DNA from: an uncultured Mycoplasmatota bacterium
Lineage (GTDB): Bacteria > Bacillota_I > Bacilli_A > RF39 > UBA660
Direction: 5' to 3'
Assembly (NCBI GenBank): GCA_900552235.1
Contig: URYZ01000034.1
Span: forward strand, 1 to 6,917
DNA: 6,917 nucleotides
This document shows positions 1 through 5,612 of this stretch, in pieces. The notes under the pieces were generated by a model. That model was not told the DNA's origin, made no database searches, and saw only the letters and a program-made list of their open reading frames with translations. The first letter of the stretch is position 1. Each line of letters begins with the position of its first letter. The position numbers and the translations under genes are program-made.

Positions 1-13
1 TTTATTCCTAAGA

Positions 14-39
14 AAACCTCTAGAAAAATCTAGGGGTTT
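14..39 (-). terminator. Terminator-like hairpin downstream of lexA
   Basis: An 11-bp stem pairs 14-24 with 29-39 around an AAAA loop, with one G-U pair in the minus-strand RNA. On the minus strand the stem runs into UUUUCUU, a moderate U tract about 27 nt past the lexA stop. A second perfect 9-bp stem (53-61 with 68-76) covers the lexA stop codon but has no U tract behind it. The pair probably ends or protects the lexA transcript. The short, interrupted U tract keeps confidence moderate. Confidence 0.55.
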
Positions 40-65
40 GTCTACACTCTGAGAAAGTTTTTTTA

Positions 66-683
66 TTAAAACTTTCTATATAATCCAACGACTTTACCTA
101 ATATTGTAACATTTTTTAAAATAATTGGTTCCATTGTATCATTTTCAGGTTGTAATCTAAAGTGGTCTTTTTCTTTATAAAATGTTTTTACAGTTACTTC
201 ATTGTTGTCATTCATGGCCACAACAACATCACCATTTTTTGCATCGTTTTTTCTTTCTACAATTATTATATCGTTATCATAAATACCTATGTTAATCATA
301 CTTTCACCACTAACTCTTAAAGTAAATATATCCTTTTTATTAGCAACAAGATTAACTGGTAAATCAAAATATTCATCTGGCATTTCAATCGCGTCAATTG
401 GATTTCCTGCGGTTACTTTTCCAAGTAGGGGAACTGATACAACAGTTTCATCCTTTTTAGCATATTCGTTTGGAACAAGAAGTTCAATAGTTCTATTTTT
501 TTCAGGGTCTTTAGTAATAAAACCTTTTTGAACTAGAGTATTTAAATGTGTTTGAACTGTTGCAGTACTATTTAAATTAGTAGCTTTACATAATTCTCTA
601 ACAGTAGGTGGATAACCTTTTTTAGCCATATATTTTTTAAGTTCTTTTAATACGTTTTCTTGTTTATTAGTTAATTTTTCCAT
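66..683 (-). CDS. lexA: LexA repressor, SOS regulator with S24 self-cleavage domain
   Basis: The 205-residue length is normal for Bacilli LexA. LexA represses DNA-damage genes; RecA-DNA filaments trigger its self-cleavage and lift repression. Residues 1-70 form the winged helix-turn-helix, including YPPTVREL and the STATVQTHLNTL recognition region. Residues 83-205 are the S24 peptidase domain. The scissile Ala92-Gly93 lies in GKVTAGNP. The nucleophile is Ser128 in VSGESM, and the catalytic Lys166 lies in NEVTVK, so the protein looks active. The start is supported by AAGGAGG at 691-697, seven bases upstream. The promoter on the same strand carries a LexA box over its -35, consistent with autoregulation. 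A small membrane protein is divergently transcribed, as yneA is in Bacillus. No oddities seen. Confidence 0.97.
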   Translation of the reverse strand: MEKLTNKQENVLKELKKYMAKKGYPPTVRELCKATNLNSTATVQTHLNTLVQKGFITKDPEKNRTIELLVPNEYAKKDETVVSVPLLGKVTAGNPIDAIEMPDEYFDLPVNLVANKKDIFTLRVSGESMINIGIYDNDIIIVERKNDAKNGDVVVAMNDNNEVTVKTFYKEKDHFRLQPENDTMEPIILKNVTILGKVVGLYRKF

Positions 684-705
684 TACTTTTCCTCCTTATG
701 TATTT

Positions 706-734
706 AGTTTAACACATCATGTGTAAAATGTCAA
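706..734 (-). promoter_or_regulatory. lexA promoter
   Basis: Read on the minus strand, a perfect TTGACA (-35, 729-734) is followed by a 17-bp spacer and TAAACT (-10, 706-711, 4 of 6 matches). The LexA-box-like site at 732-745 overlaps the -35, which fits autorepression. The spacer contains the perfect inverted repeat ACACAT-C-ATGTGT (712-724). Confidence 0.7.
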
Positions 735-745
735 ACAAATGTTTC
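732..745. promoter_or_regulatory. LexA box 1 (SOS operator at lexA)
   Basis: CAAACAAATGTTTC matches the Bacillus SOS consensus CGAACRNRYGTTYC at all but the second position. It overlaps the lexA -35 hexamer, where bound LexA would block polymerase. The consensus is recalled from the literature; binding itself is inferred. Confidence 0.75.
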
Positions 746-754
746 AAAAACTTA

Positions 755-783
755 TTGACACGAACATATATTTGTAATAAGCT
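755..783 (+). promoter_or_regulatory. SOS-controlled promoter of the 45-aa membrane protein
   Basis: A perfect TTGACA (-35, 755-760) is followed after exactly 17 bp by TAAGCT (778-783), a weak -10 with 3 of 6 matches. The second LexA-box-like site fills the spacer. A strong -35 with a poor -10 under an operator is consistent with a damage-induced gene. Confidence 0.55.
761..774. promoter_or_regulatory. LexA box 2 (SOS operator at the divergent gene)
   Basis: CGAACATATATTTG has a perfect left half-site (CGAAC) and a right half-site with two departures from CGAACRNRYGTTYC. It lies between the -35 and -10 of the rightward promoter. The two boxes are 29 bp apart start to start. The imperfect right half suggests weaker binding than at box 1, so this gene might be released before lexA. 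Confidence 0.65.
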
Positions 784-807
784 TAAATCATGAAAGGAGA
801 GGTTGTT

Positions 808-945
808 ATGGAAAATATTACAACAAAAAAATTAATTATTATATTCTATCTAATGGTAGTAATCTTTACTTGTTTATTTGCTCTTAGAATAGAAAATCTA
901 GAAAGTAAGGAGGATTCTATAAATAATATTGTAAATTTACACTAA
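808..945 (+). CDS. 45-aa single-pass membrane protein, putative SOS-induced (YneA-position)
   Basis: This short gene starts at ATG 808 behind a good site, AAAGGAGAGG (793-802). The product has a Lys-containing N-terminus, one membrane span at about residues 9-26 (LIIIFYLMVVIFTCLFAL), then a polar tail of about 19 residues (RIENLESKEDS...). It is divergent from lexA and has a LexA-box-like site inside its promoter. In Bacillus the same position is held by yneA, whose product is a single-pass inhibitor of cell division made after DNA damage. Several unrelated tiny membrane proteins do this job elsewhere (SosA, SidA). The LysM domain of B. subtilis YneA is absent here, and no sequence similarity to YneA is evident. 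A role as SOS division inhibitor is inferred from position and topology only. No terminator follows, so the transcript may run into the T-box region. Confidence 0.75.
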   Translation: MENITTKKLIIIFYLMVVIFTCLFALRIENLESKEDSINNIVNLH

Positions 946-949
946 AATA

Positions 950-978
950 TTTACATAAAAAATTATTTATAGTAAAAT
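950..978 (+). promoter_or_regulatory. Promoter of the T-box/glyS operon
   Basis: TTTACA (950-955, 5 of 6) and TAAAAT (973-978, 5 of 6) are separated by an ideal 17 bp. They lie just after the stop of the small membrane protein and directly upstream of the T-box structure. Transcription would begin near 985. Confidence 0.65.
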
Positions 979-984
979 AATATC

Positions 985-1142
985 GTAACTTATTTATATT
1001 TAAATGATGGAGCTTGGAAACTCTATATTATTAATTTAATAATAAATCATTTATTAAAAGAGATTCTTGGAAAAGAATAAGTAAAGTGGAACCGCGGAAT
1101 TTAATTTCGTCTTTACGTATCTTTTTCAAGTTTTTATTTTTT
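985..1142 (+). ncRNA. T-box leader (probably tRNA-Gly responsive), short Stem I
   Basis: The T-box signature AAAGTGGAACCGCGG is at 1083-1097. The antiterminator folds cleanly: helix A1 pairs 1081-1086 with 1111-1116, the 7-nt bulge UGGAACC (1087-1093) would bind the tRNA acceptor end, and helix A2 pairs 1094-1100 with 1104-1110. A Stem III hairpin (1063-1068 with 1073-1078, GGAA loop) sits just upstream. The 5' domain is only about 53 nt: an 8-bp stem (1001-1008 with 1046-1053) enclosing two small hairpins, far shorter than a canonical Stem I. An outer 11-bp helix (1066-1076 with 1120-1130) is followed by UUUUUAUUUUUU and looks like the terminator stem. The operon includes glyS, so tRNA-Gly is the expected ligand. 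A GGA triplet lies at 1009-1011, but I cannot assign the specifier. Uncharged tRNA should raise expression of the three genes behind it. Confidence 0.85.
1066..1142 (+). terminator. Regulatory terminator stem of the T-box leader
   Basis: 1066-1076 pairs with 1120-1130 over 11 bp with one G-U, and UUUUUAUUUUUU follows (1131-1142). The helix encloses the complete antiterminator instead of competing with its 3' strand. Its 5' strand is shared with Stem III. No second hairpin able to capture the antiterminator's 3' strand lies downstream. Confidence 0.5.
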
Positions 1143-1153
1143 GGGGGCTATAT

Positions 1154-1804
1154 ATGAAAAAAAAGGATTTTATAAAATATTTTTGTAATTATGAAGTATT
1201 AAATGTAAATATTTATTACTTATATGATTTGGATGAATACTCGTATGATATAAAATTTAAAGATTTAAAAACTAATCCACTTAAATTTACAGATATCTAT
1301 ATAAAAGATGATCAAATATTTATAAACTTTATAATAGAGTATTGTAAAAACAATAATATTCCTTATTCACTTCTTGCTACAACAAAAGAAATAAACAAAG
1401 AAAAAAAGTCTTCTAGAAATAATTTAACAAAAGAAGAATTATATGAAAAAGATATTAGTTTTATAGTTATAAAAGAAGATGACAAGGATAATATTTCTTT
1501 TTATAAAGAACCATTTAATGATTTAGAAAAACAAAATGAAATAGAAAATAAATTAAAAATAAGTGTTAACAGTGTTAAACAATTAAAAAATACAATTACT
1601 TATTTAAATGAAATATTGGATAAAACTTTTGTTTATCAAGTAATAAAAACGTTTAATGTTAATGATGATGATTTTAATGTTATAATAACCTTAAAAAACA
1701 ACTTAACCATTATAATAAAAGGAACATATCTAATTAATAGTTTAATTGAAAATTTAAATTTAGAATATGAACATAACAAAGAAAGGGTGATTGCATATGA
1801 ATAA
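1154..1804 (+). CDS. Conserved-type hypothetical protein, first gene of the T-box operon
   Basis: This is an unrecognised 216-residue protein. It has no signal peptide, no membrane span and no catalytic motif I can name. It is rich in Lys, Asn, Ile and Asp/Glu, as expected at this AT content, and looks cytoplasmic. A charged linker lies around residues 75-100 (TKEINKEKKSSRNN...), followed by alternating hydrophobic stretches that suggest an alpha/beta fold. ATG 1154 follows GGGGG (1143-1147) at six bases, a plausible but atypical Shine-Dalgarno that comes right after the U tract of the T-box. Its last 8 bases overlap the next gene, so the two are probably translationally coupled. Its C-terminus (NNLTIIIKGTYLINSL...) resembles that of the next protein (NNLKVIINSKTLVNEL...), so they may be related. 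Being first behind the T-box, it should rise when tRNA-Gly is uncharged. Function unknown. Confidence 0.85.
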   Translation: MKKKDFIKYFCNYEVLNVNIYYLYDLDEYSYDIKFKDLKTNPLKFTDIYIKDDQIFINFIIEYCKNNNIPYSLLATTKEINKEKKSSRNNLTKEELYEKDISFIVIKEDDKDNISFYKEPFNDLEKQNEIENKLKISVNSVKQLKNTITYLNEILDKTFVYQVIKTFNVNDDDFNVIITLKNNLTIIIKGTYLINSLIENLNLEYEHNKERVIAYE

Positions 1805-2546
1805 TATGACTTTAGAAAAAATTAAAAATGTTTTATTTAATGAAATAGATTTATCTTTTACAAACGATAAATTAATTATTAAACTAGATAAGGTAAATGA
1901 AATAAAAAATAAATTTCCTACAATAGAAGTGTATTCTAAGAACTTAGAAGAAATGGCTGATAAAGAGTTATTTACTTTTTTAACAGAATTATACCTTCAA
2001 ACAGGTAATATCATTCATTTTAGTAAAATAAAAGATTATACAATTGGCAAAGAATTATTATTAAGAGATAAATATATGTTTATTAATGAAAGTGGTAAAG
2101 AATTATATATAGATAAAGATAGTGTAGTTTTAGATGAAGAATTCTTAAAAAAAATAAATATATCGGCTTTTAATGGTATAACAGAGAAAATAGATGAAGC
2201 TTTAAATAAAGAAGAAAATGTTATTTTTAATGTTTTATTAAGTGATAAAACATCAATTAACTCATATGAAAATAGATTTGGTTTTTCATACTTCTTATTT
2301 TTAGAAGATAATATGTTAGGAAAGGCAATTTATAACTATTTACTTAATGGTGTTTTTGAAAAAGATTTAACAACATCTAAGATAAAATTTGATAATAGTA
2401 AAAATTTATGTAGAATAGATGAAAATAATTTAAAAGTAATAATAAATAGTAAAACTTTAGTTAATGAACTTTATGAAACAGGTTTATTAGAACAAGAATA
2501 TGAAAAAGAAAAAAATATGAAAAGACAATTAAAATGGGAGGAATAG
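1797..2546 (+). CDS. Hypothetical protein, second gene of the T-box operon
   Basis: This is an unrecognised 249-residue protein. I chose ATG 1797 over TTG 1791 because AAAGGGTG (1782-1789) lies seven bases before it. It overlaps the upstream gene by 8 bases, and glyS starts 4 bases after its stop, so it is firmly in the operon. There is no signal peptide or membrane span. The sequence is acidic/basic mixed and probably helical at both ends. It closes with a highly charged tail (EYEKEKNMKRQLKWEE) and has an aromatic patch, NRFGFSYFLFLEDN, in the middle. No enzyme motif is visible. The gap to glyS is tight and the glyS ribosome binding site lies over its final codons. This suggests coupled translation, and possibly a role connected with glycine or tRNA-Gly status, though that is inference from position only. 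Confidence 0.85.
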   Translation: MNNMTLEKIKNVLFNEIDLSFTNDKLIIKLDKVNEIKNKFPTIEVYSKNLEEMADKELFTFLTELYLQTGNIIHFSKIKDYTIGKELLLRDKYMFINESGKELYIDKDSVVLDEEFLKKINISAFNGITEKIDEALNKEENVIFNVLLSDKTSINSYENRFGFSYFLFLEDNMLGKAIYNYLLNGVFEKDLTTSKIKFDNSKNLCRIDENNLKVIINSKTLVNELYETGLLEQEYEKEKNMKRQLKWEE

Positions 2547-2550
2547 TATT

Positions 2551-3915
2551 ATGAATATGGAAAAAATGGTAAATTATTGTAAGAATTATGGCTTTATATT
2601 TCAAGGAAGTGAAATATACGGAGGACTTGCTAATACTTTTGATTATGGTCCTTTAGGAGTAGAACTTAAAAATAATTTAAAAAATGCTTGGCTTAAAAGA
2701 TTTATTCAAGAAGATATAAATTGTGTTAAACTTGACAGCGCGATTTTAATGAATCCAAAAGTATGGGAAGCAAGTGGTCATTTAAAAACATTTAGTGATC
2801 CATTAATTGATTGTAAAGAATGTAATTCAAGATATCGTGCTGATAAACTACTTGAAGATAATAATGTTAGTGATGTGGAAAAAATGACTAGTGATGATAT
2901 GATTAGTTATATAAGAGAAAATCATATCAAATGTCCTAAATGTGGTAAAAGTAATTTTACTGATATAAGACAATTTAATTTAATGTTTAAAACATTCCAA
3001 GGAGTAACTGAGGATGCTAAAGATACAATTTATTTAAGACCAGAAACGGCCCAAGGAATATTTGTTGATTTTTTAAATGTTCAAAGAAGTATGAGGCTTA
3101 AAGTACCATTTGGTATAGGACAAGTTGGTAAAAGTTTTAGAAATGAAATAACCCCTGGTAACTTTATTTTTAGAGTTCGTGAATTTGAACAAATGGAATT
3201 AGAATTCTTTTGTAAACCAGGTACTGAACTTGAATGGTTTAGTTTTTACAAGGAAAAAGCAAAAAACTTCTTAAAAGATTTAGGATTTAAAGAAGAAAAC
3301 TTAAGATTTAGGGATCATTCTAAAGAGGAACTTAGTTTCTATAGTAATGGAACAACTGATATTGAATATAAATTTCCATTTGGTTTTGGAGAACTTTGGG
3401 GTATTGCATCAAGAACTAATTATGATTTATCAAAACATCAAGAATATTCAAATATATCACAAGAATATTTAGACCCTACAACGAATGAAAAATATATTCC
3501 TTATGTAATTGAACCATCTTTAGGAGTTGAAAGACTTGTACTTGCTACTTTATTTAATGCTTATCATGAAGAAGAATTAGAAAATGGTGAAACAAGAGAA
3601 GTACTTAAACTTATTCCATATCTTGCACCATATAAGGTAACTGTTCTTCCATTGATTAAAAAACTTCATAGTGAAAAAGCTATGTCTATTTATAATAAAT
3701 TATCTAAGAATTTTTCTGTTAGTTATGATGAAAGTGGTAGTATAGGAAAACGTTATAGAAGAAGTGATGCTGTTGGAACGCCTTATGCTATTACAATAGA
3801 TGATGATACATTAAATAATAATACTGTAACTTTAAGAGATAGAGATACTATGGAACAAATAGTGATAAGTTTAGATGATGTAGAAAAATATATTGAAGAA
3901 AGAATAAAATTTTAA
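2551..3915 (+). CDS. glyS: Glycyl-tRNA synthetase, homodimeric class II type
   Basis: It charges tRNA-Gly with glycine using ATP in the cytoplasm. The 454-residue length fits the single-chain homodimeric enzyme, as opposed to the two-subunit GlyQ/GlyS form. Residues 24-43 (GGLANTFDYGPLGVELKNN) are diagnostic of this family. A zinc-ribbon-like insertion has Cys88, Cys91, Cys128 and Cys131. RPETAQG (163-169), motif 2 with FRNE (196-199) and RVREFEQMELEFF (208-220), and motif 3 GVER (325-328) complete the active site. The anticodon-binding domain covers about 357-454, including YDESGSIGKRYRR and VTLRDRDTMEQ. ATG 2551 follows GGGAGGAA (2536-2543) at good spacing; ATG 2557 would be too far. It is the last gene of the operon headed by the T-box, which senses charging of its own substrate tRNA. 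A terminator overlaps its 3' end. All key motifs are intact. Confidence 0.97.
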   Translation: MNMEKMVNYCKNYGFIFQGSEIYGGLANTFDYGPLGVELKNNLKNAWLKRFIQEDINCVKLDSAILMNPKVWEASGHLKTFSDPLIDCKECNSRYRADKLLEDNNVSDVEKMTSDDMISYIRENHIKCPKCGKSNFTDIRQFNLMFKTFQGVTEDAKDTIYLRPETAQGIFVDFLNVQRSMRLKVPFGIGQVGKSFRNEITPGNFIFRVREFEQMELEFFCKPGTELEWFSFYKEKAKNFLKDLGFKEENLRFRDHSKEELSFYSNGTTDIEYKFPFGFGELWGIASRTNYDLSKHQEYSNISQEYLDPTTNEKYIPYVIEPSLGVERLVLATLFNAYHEEELENGETREVLKLIPYLAPYKVTVLPLIKKLHSEKAMSIYNKLSKNFSVSYDESGSIGKRYRRSDAVGTPYAITIDDDTLNNNTVTLRDRDTMEQIVISLDDVEKYIEERIKF

Positions 3916-3931
3916 TCTTTCTTCTTTTTTT
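3895..3931 (+). terminator. Intrinsic terminator of the glyS operon
   Basis: A perfect 9-bp stem, GAAGAAAGA (3895-3903) with TCTTTCTTC (3916-3924), extends inward by four A/T pairs and is followed by seven T residues (3925-3931). The 5' arm lies inside the last glyS codons and the stop codon is in the hairpin top. Confidence 0.85.
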
Positions 3932-3985
3932 AGGCATAATTAGACATTCTTTCCTTTTATACTAAAAATGGAAGGGATGATTTTT

Positions 3986-4420
3986 ATGAAAGAATATTAT
4001 ATTTTTAATTTAAAAAAGGAGTTTGCTAAATTATATAAAGATAGACCTAGTGAACTATTTTACATATTTAATAGGATTTATTATATGAAAGAAGTAGATA
4101 AAAATTATGGTTATAATTTATTTGAGCAAATATGTAATTTTATAGATAAAAAAGAAATAAATGAATATCTTTATAATATATATAAAGATAAAATGATGTA
4201 TTCTTATAATGAAAATGAACATGTTATTAATAATTTATTTTTAAATGAAATTAGTATTTTGAAAGTAAAAAATAGTAATTTAAGATTAGAAACTAATAAA
4301 GAAGATTGTTCTTTTTTAAAAGATTTAAATAGTTTTAATAATACTTATTTTGTATGTGACTTTAAAAATCAAGAGTTTTTCTTTTTAAAAAATAATAAGG
4401 TAATACTTAAAAATTTATAA
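3986..4420 (+). CDS. SirA (YneE)-like protein, possible replication-initiation inhibitor
   Basis: This 144-residue protein is close in length to B. subtilis SirA (about 148 as recalled). SirA binds domain I of DnaA and blocks new rounds of replication when sporulation starts. The N-terminus EYYIFNLKKEFAKLYKDRP matches the pattern of SirA's YYTYLIKEEFANHYFGRES. The C-terminus YFVCDFKNQEFFFL parallels FLAFDFNSKRYGWL. The middle is poorly conserved. The next gene is yneF, exactly as in B. subtilis, which strongly supports the call. ATG 3986 is preferred over ATG 3968 because GAAGGGATGA (3971-3980) serves it as a ribosome binding site. A TATACT hexamer at 3958-3963 could be its -10, without a clear -35. 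The comparison is from memory and the similarity is modest, so no gene symbol is given. In a non-sporulating host it may act outside sporulation. Confidence 0.7.
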   Translation: MKEYYIFNLKKEFAKLYKDRPSELFYIFNRIYYMKEVDKNYGYNLFEQICNFIDKKEINEYLYNIYKDKMMYSYNENEHVINNLFLNEISILKVKNSNLRLETNKEDCSFLKDLNSFNNTYFVCDFKNQEFFFLKNNKVILKNL

Positions 4421-4425
4421 ATATC

Positions 4426-4454
4426 TTGTAATTGAATATATTTTATTATAAAAT
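4426..4454 (+). promoter_or_regulatory. Possible yneF promoter
   Basis: TTGTAA (4426-4431, 4 of 6) and TAAAAT (4449-4454, 5 of 6) are exactly 17 bp apart. Transcription would start near 4461, giving a leader of only about 15 nt. The surrounding sequence is almost pure A/T, so chance matches are likely. Confidence 0.35.
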
Positions 4455-4460
4455 ATATTC
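4434..4460. repeat. Perfect 12-bp inverted repeat before yneF
   Basis: GAATATATTTTA (4434-4445), a TTA loop and TAAAATATATTC (4449-4460) form a perfect palindrome ending two bases before the GGAGGG of yneF. It lacks a U tract on the plus strand, so it is not an ordinary terminator. It may be an operator overlapping the possible promoter, or an RNA hairpin beside the ribosome binding site. Confidence 0.6.
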
Positions 4461-4475
4461 ATGGAGGGAAAAGTT

Positions 4476-4691
4476 ATGGGATTTGGACATGATTTATTAT
4501 ATATTGTAATTGGTTTAATACCAGGACTTGTTTTAGGGTTCTTACTTGCTCGTATGTGGATGAAAAAATATTTAAAGAAAAATCCACCAATTAATGAAGA
4601 AATGGTAAAAATAATGATGAGTCAAATGGGTAGAACTCCATCTCAAAAACAAGTTAATCAAGTTATGAAACAAATGAGTAAATATATGTAA
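4476..4691 (+). CDS. yneF: UPF0154 family membrane protein YneF
   Basis: This 71-residue protein has one membrane span at about residues 7-28 (LLYIVIGLIPGLVLGFLLAR) and a cytoplasmic tail. The tail carries the family signature YLKKNPPINEEMVKIMMSQMG followed by TPSQKQVNQVMKQM. B. subtilis YneF has nearly the same string (YLKKNPPINEQMLKMMMMQMG, recalled) and similar length. Its function is not known; the family is widespread in Bacilli and Mollicutes. ATG 4476 is chosen because GGAGGG (4463-4468) lies seven bases upstream; ATG 4461 would start inside that site. It follows the SirA-like gene at 55 bp, repeating the yneE-yneF order of Bacillus. No clear terminator follows: a 10-bp stem at 4700-4727 is all A/T and lacks a U tail. 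Confidence 0.93.
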   Translation: MGFGHDLLYIVIGLIPGLVLGFLLARMWMKKYLKKNPPINEEMVKIMMSQMGRTPSQKQVNQVMKQMSKYM

Positions 4692-4727
4692 TGTATATTT
4701 ATTTTTTATTAAATTTGATAAAAAATA

Positions 4728-4756
4728 TTGAAAAAAGATTTTATAAATTATATAAT
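4728..4756 (+). promoter_or_regulatory. Promoter of the surface-protein gene
   Basis: TTGAAA (4728-4733, 5 of 6) and a perfect TATAAT (4751-4756) are exactly 17 bp apart. The predicted start near 4763 leaves a leader of about 37 nt before ATG 4800. This separates the surface-protein gene from yneF. Confidence 0.7.
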
Positions 4757-4799
4757 ATATTTGACAGTAAAAATATAAAAATAGAAAGAGTTGATAAGT

Positions 4800-5612
4800 A
4801 TGTCTATAAAAGAAAAAAGAAGAATTATATTAATATCAATGATTGGAGTTATAGCATTTGTTCTTATAATGATAGGAATAAGTTATGCTTATACAATGTT
4901 TAGTGTATCTCAAAAAAATCCTAATGTAGTTCAAGCGGGATGTTTAAGAGTAACACTTGAAGAAAAAAATAATATATCACTTTCCAATGCTGTACCAATT
5001 AGTGATAATGAAGGTAAAAAGTTACAACCATATGAGTTTACTATTAAAAATACTTGTAATACGGATGCATATTATGAAACTTCATTTGTTGTTGATAATG
5101 TAACAAATCAAAGTAATATAAGTAATGTTAAATTATTTTTAACAGGAGATACTTTAGTTGAACCCCAAATATTAAATACATTTAATAAAGTAGAATTAAC
5201 TAATGTAACAACTTCAGATAATTATAAAATAGATGAAGGAAAGTTAAATGCAGGTAAAGAAAAGACATTTTATTTAAATTTATGGATAGATTATAATACA
5301 ACAACAAGTGGATGGAATTTTAACGGACATGTTGTATTAACATCTACTGCGACGTCAGTAAGTGATAAAACAGCTCCAACAATAACATTTACGAATGAAG
5401 GTGATGGTAATTTAAATGTTTTAGCAACGGATGAAAGTGGTGTATCAAGTGTTTGTATAAATAAAAGTACATCAATAAGTGATTGTTATTGGAATAGATA
5501 TGTAGATAATTTTAAATATGAAATTACAAATACAACACAAGAAACATATTACGCTCATGTAAGAGATATTTATGGTAATGTTTCTGTTTCTAGTGTTGCA
5601 GGTTTTAGATAA
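4800..5612 (+). CDS. N-terminal part of a broken membrane-anchored surface protein
   Basis: The open frame gives 270 residues and is the 5' portion of a longer gene that once reached 6701. Residues about 8-30 form a signal or signal-anchor span (IILISMIGVIAFVLIMIGIS) ending in YAY. Residues about 40-185 form a secreted beta-rich domain: GCLRVTLEEKNNISLSNAVP, PYEFTIKNTC, then FYLNLWIDY. The order of signal, short A/Y motif, SLSNxxP strand and FTIxNT strand recalls TasA/camelysin-type proteins, though this likeness is weak. From residue 189 an Ig-like repeat begins (DKTAPTITF). ATG 4800 is preferred to TTG 4791; AGAAAGAG (4783-4790) is a weak ribosome binding site. The frame runs into TAA at 5610, caused by an apparent extra T in TTTT (5603-5606). 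The truncated product would keep its anchor and first domains but lose three repeats and the Cys-rich tail. Confidence 0.75.
   Translation: MSIKEKRRIILISMIGVIAFVLIMIGISYAYTMFSVSQKNPNVVQAGCLRVTLEEKNNISLSNAVPISDNEGKKLQPYEFTIKNTCNTDAYYETSFVVDNVTNQSNISNVKLFLTGDTLVEPQILNTFNKVELTNVTTSDNYKIDEGKLNAGKEKTFYLNLWIDYNTTTSGWNFNGHVVLTSTATSVSDKTAPTITFTNEGDGNLNVLATDESGVSSVCINKSTSISDCYWNRYVDNFKYEITNTTQETYYAHVRDIYGNVSVSSVAGFR

Noticed and set aside
289..531. An 80-codon frame on the plus strand inside lexA
   Set aside because: It is antisense to the catalytic part of lexA, has no ribosome binding site, and its low-complexity composition mirrors the lexA codons.
907..931. AAGGAGG near the end of the 45-aa gene, as a ribosome binding site for a further gene
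   Set aside because: The only nearby start-like codon, TTG, is followed at once by TAA, so no frame follows.
921..992. Near-direct repeat AATAATATTGTAAATTT (921-937) and AATAATATCGTAACTTA (976-992)
   Set aside because: Short, A/T-only similarity with several mismatches; expected by chance at this composition.
4691..4903. A 70-codon frame beginning at the yneF stop
   Set aside because: It runs through the promoter at 4728-4756 into the surface gene in another frame and has no ribosome binding site.
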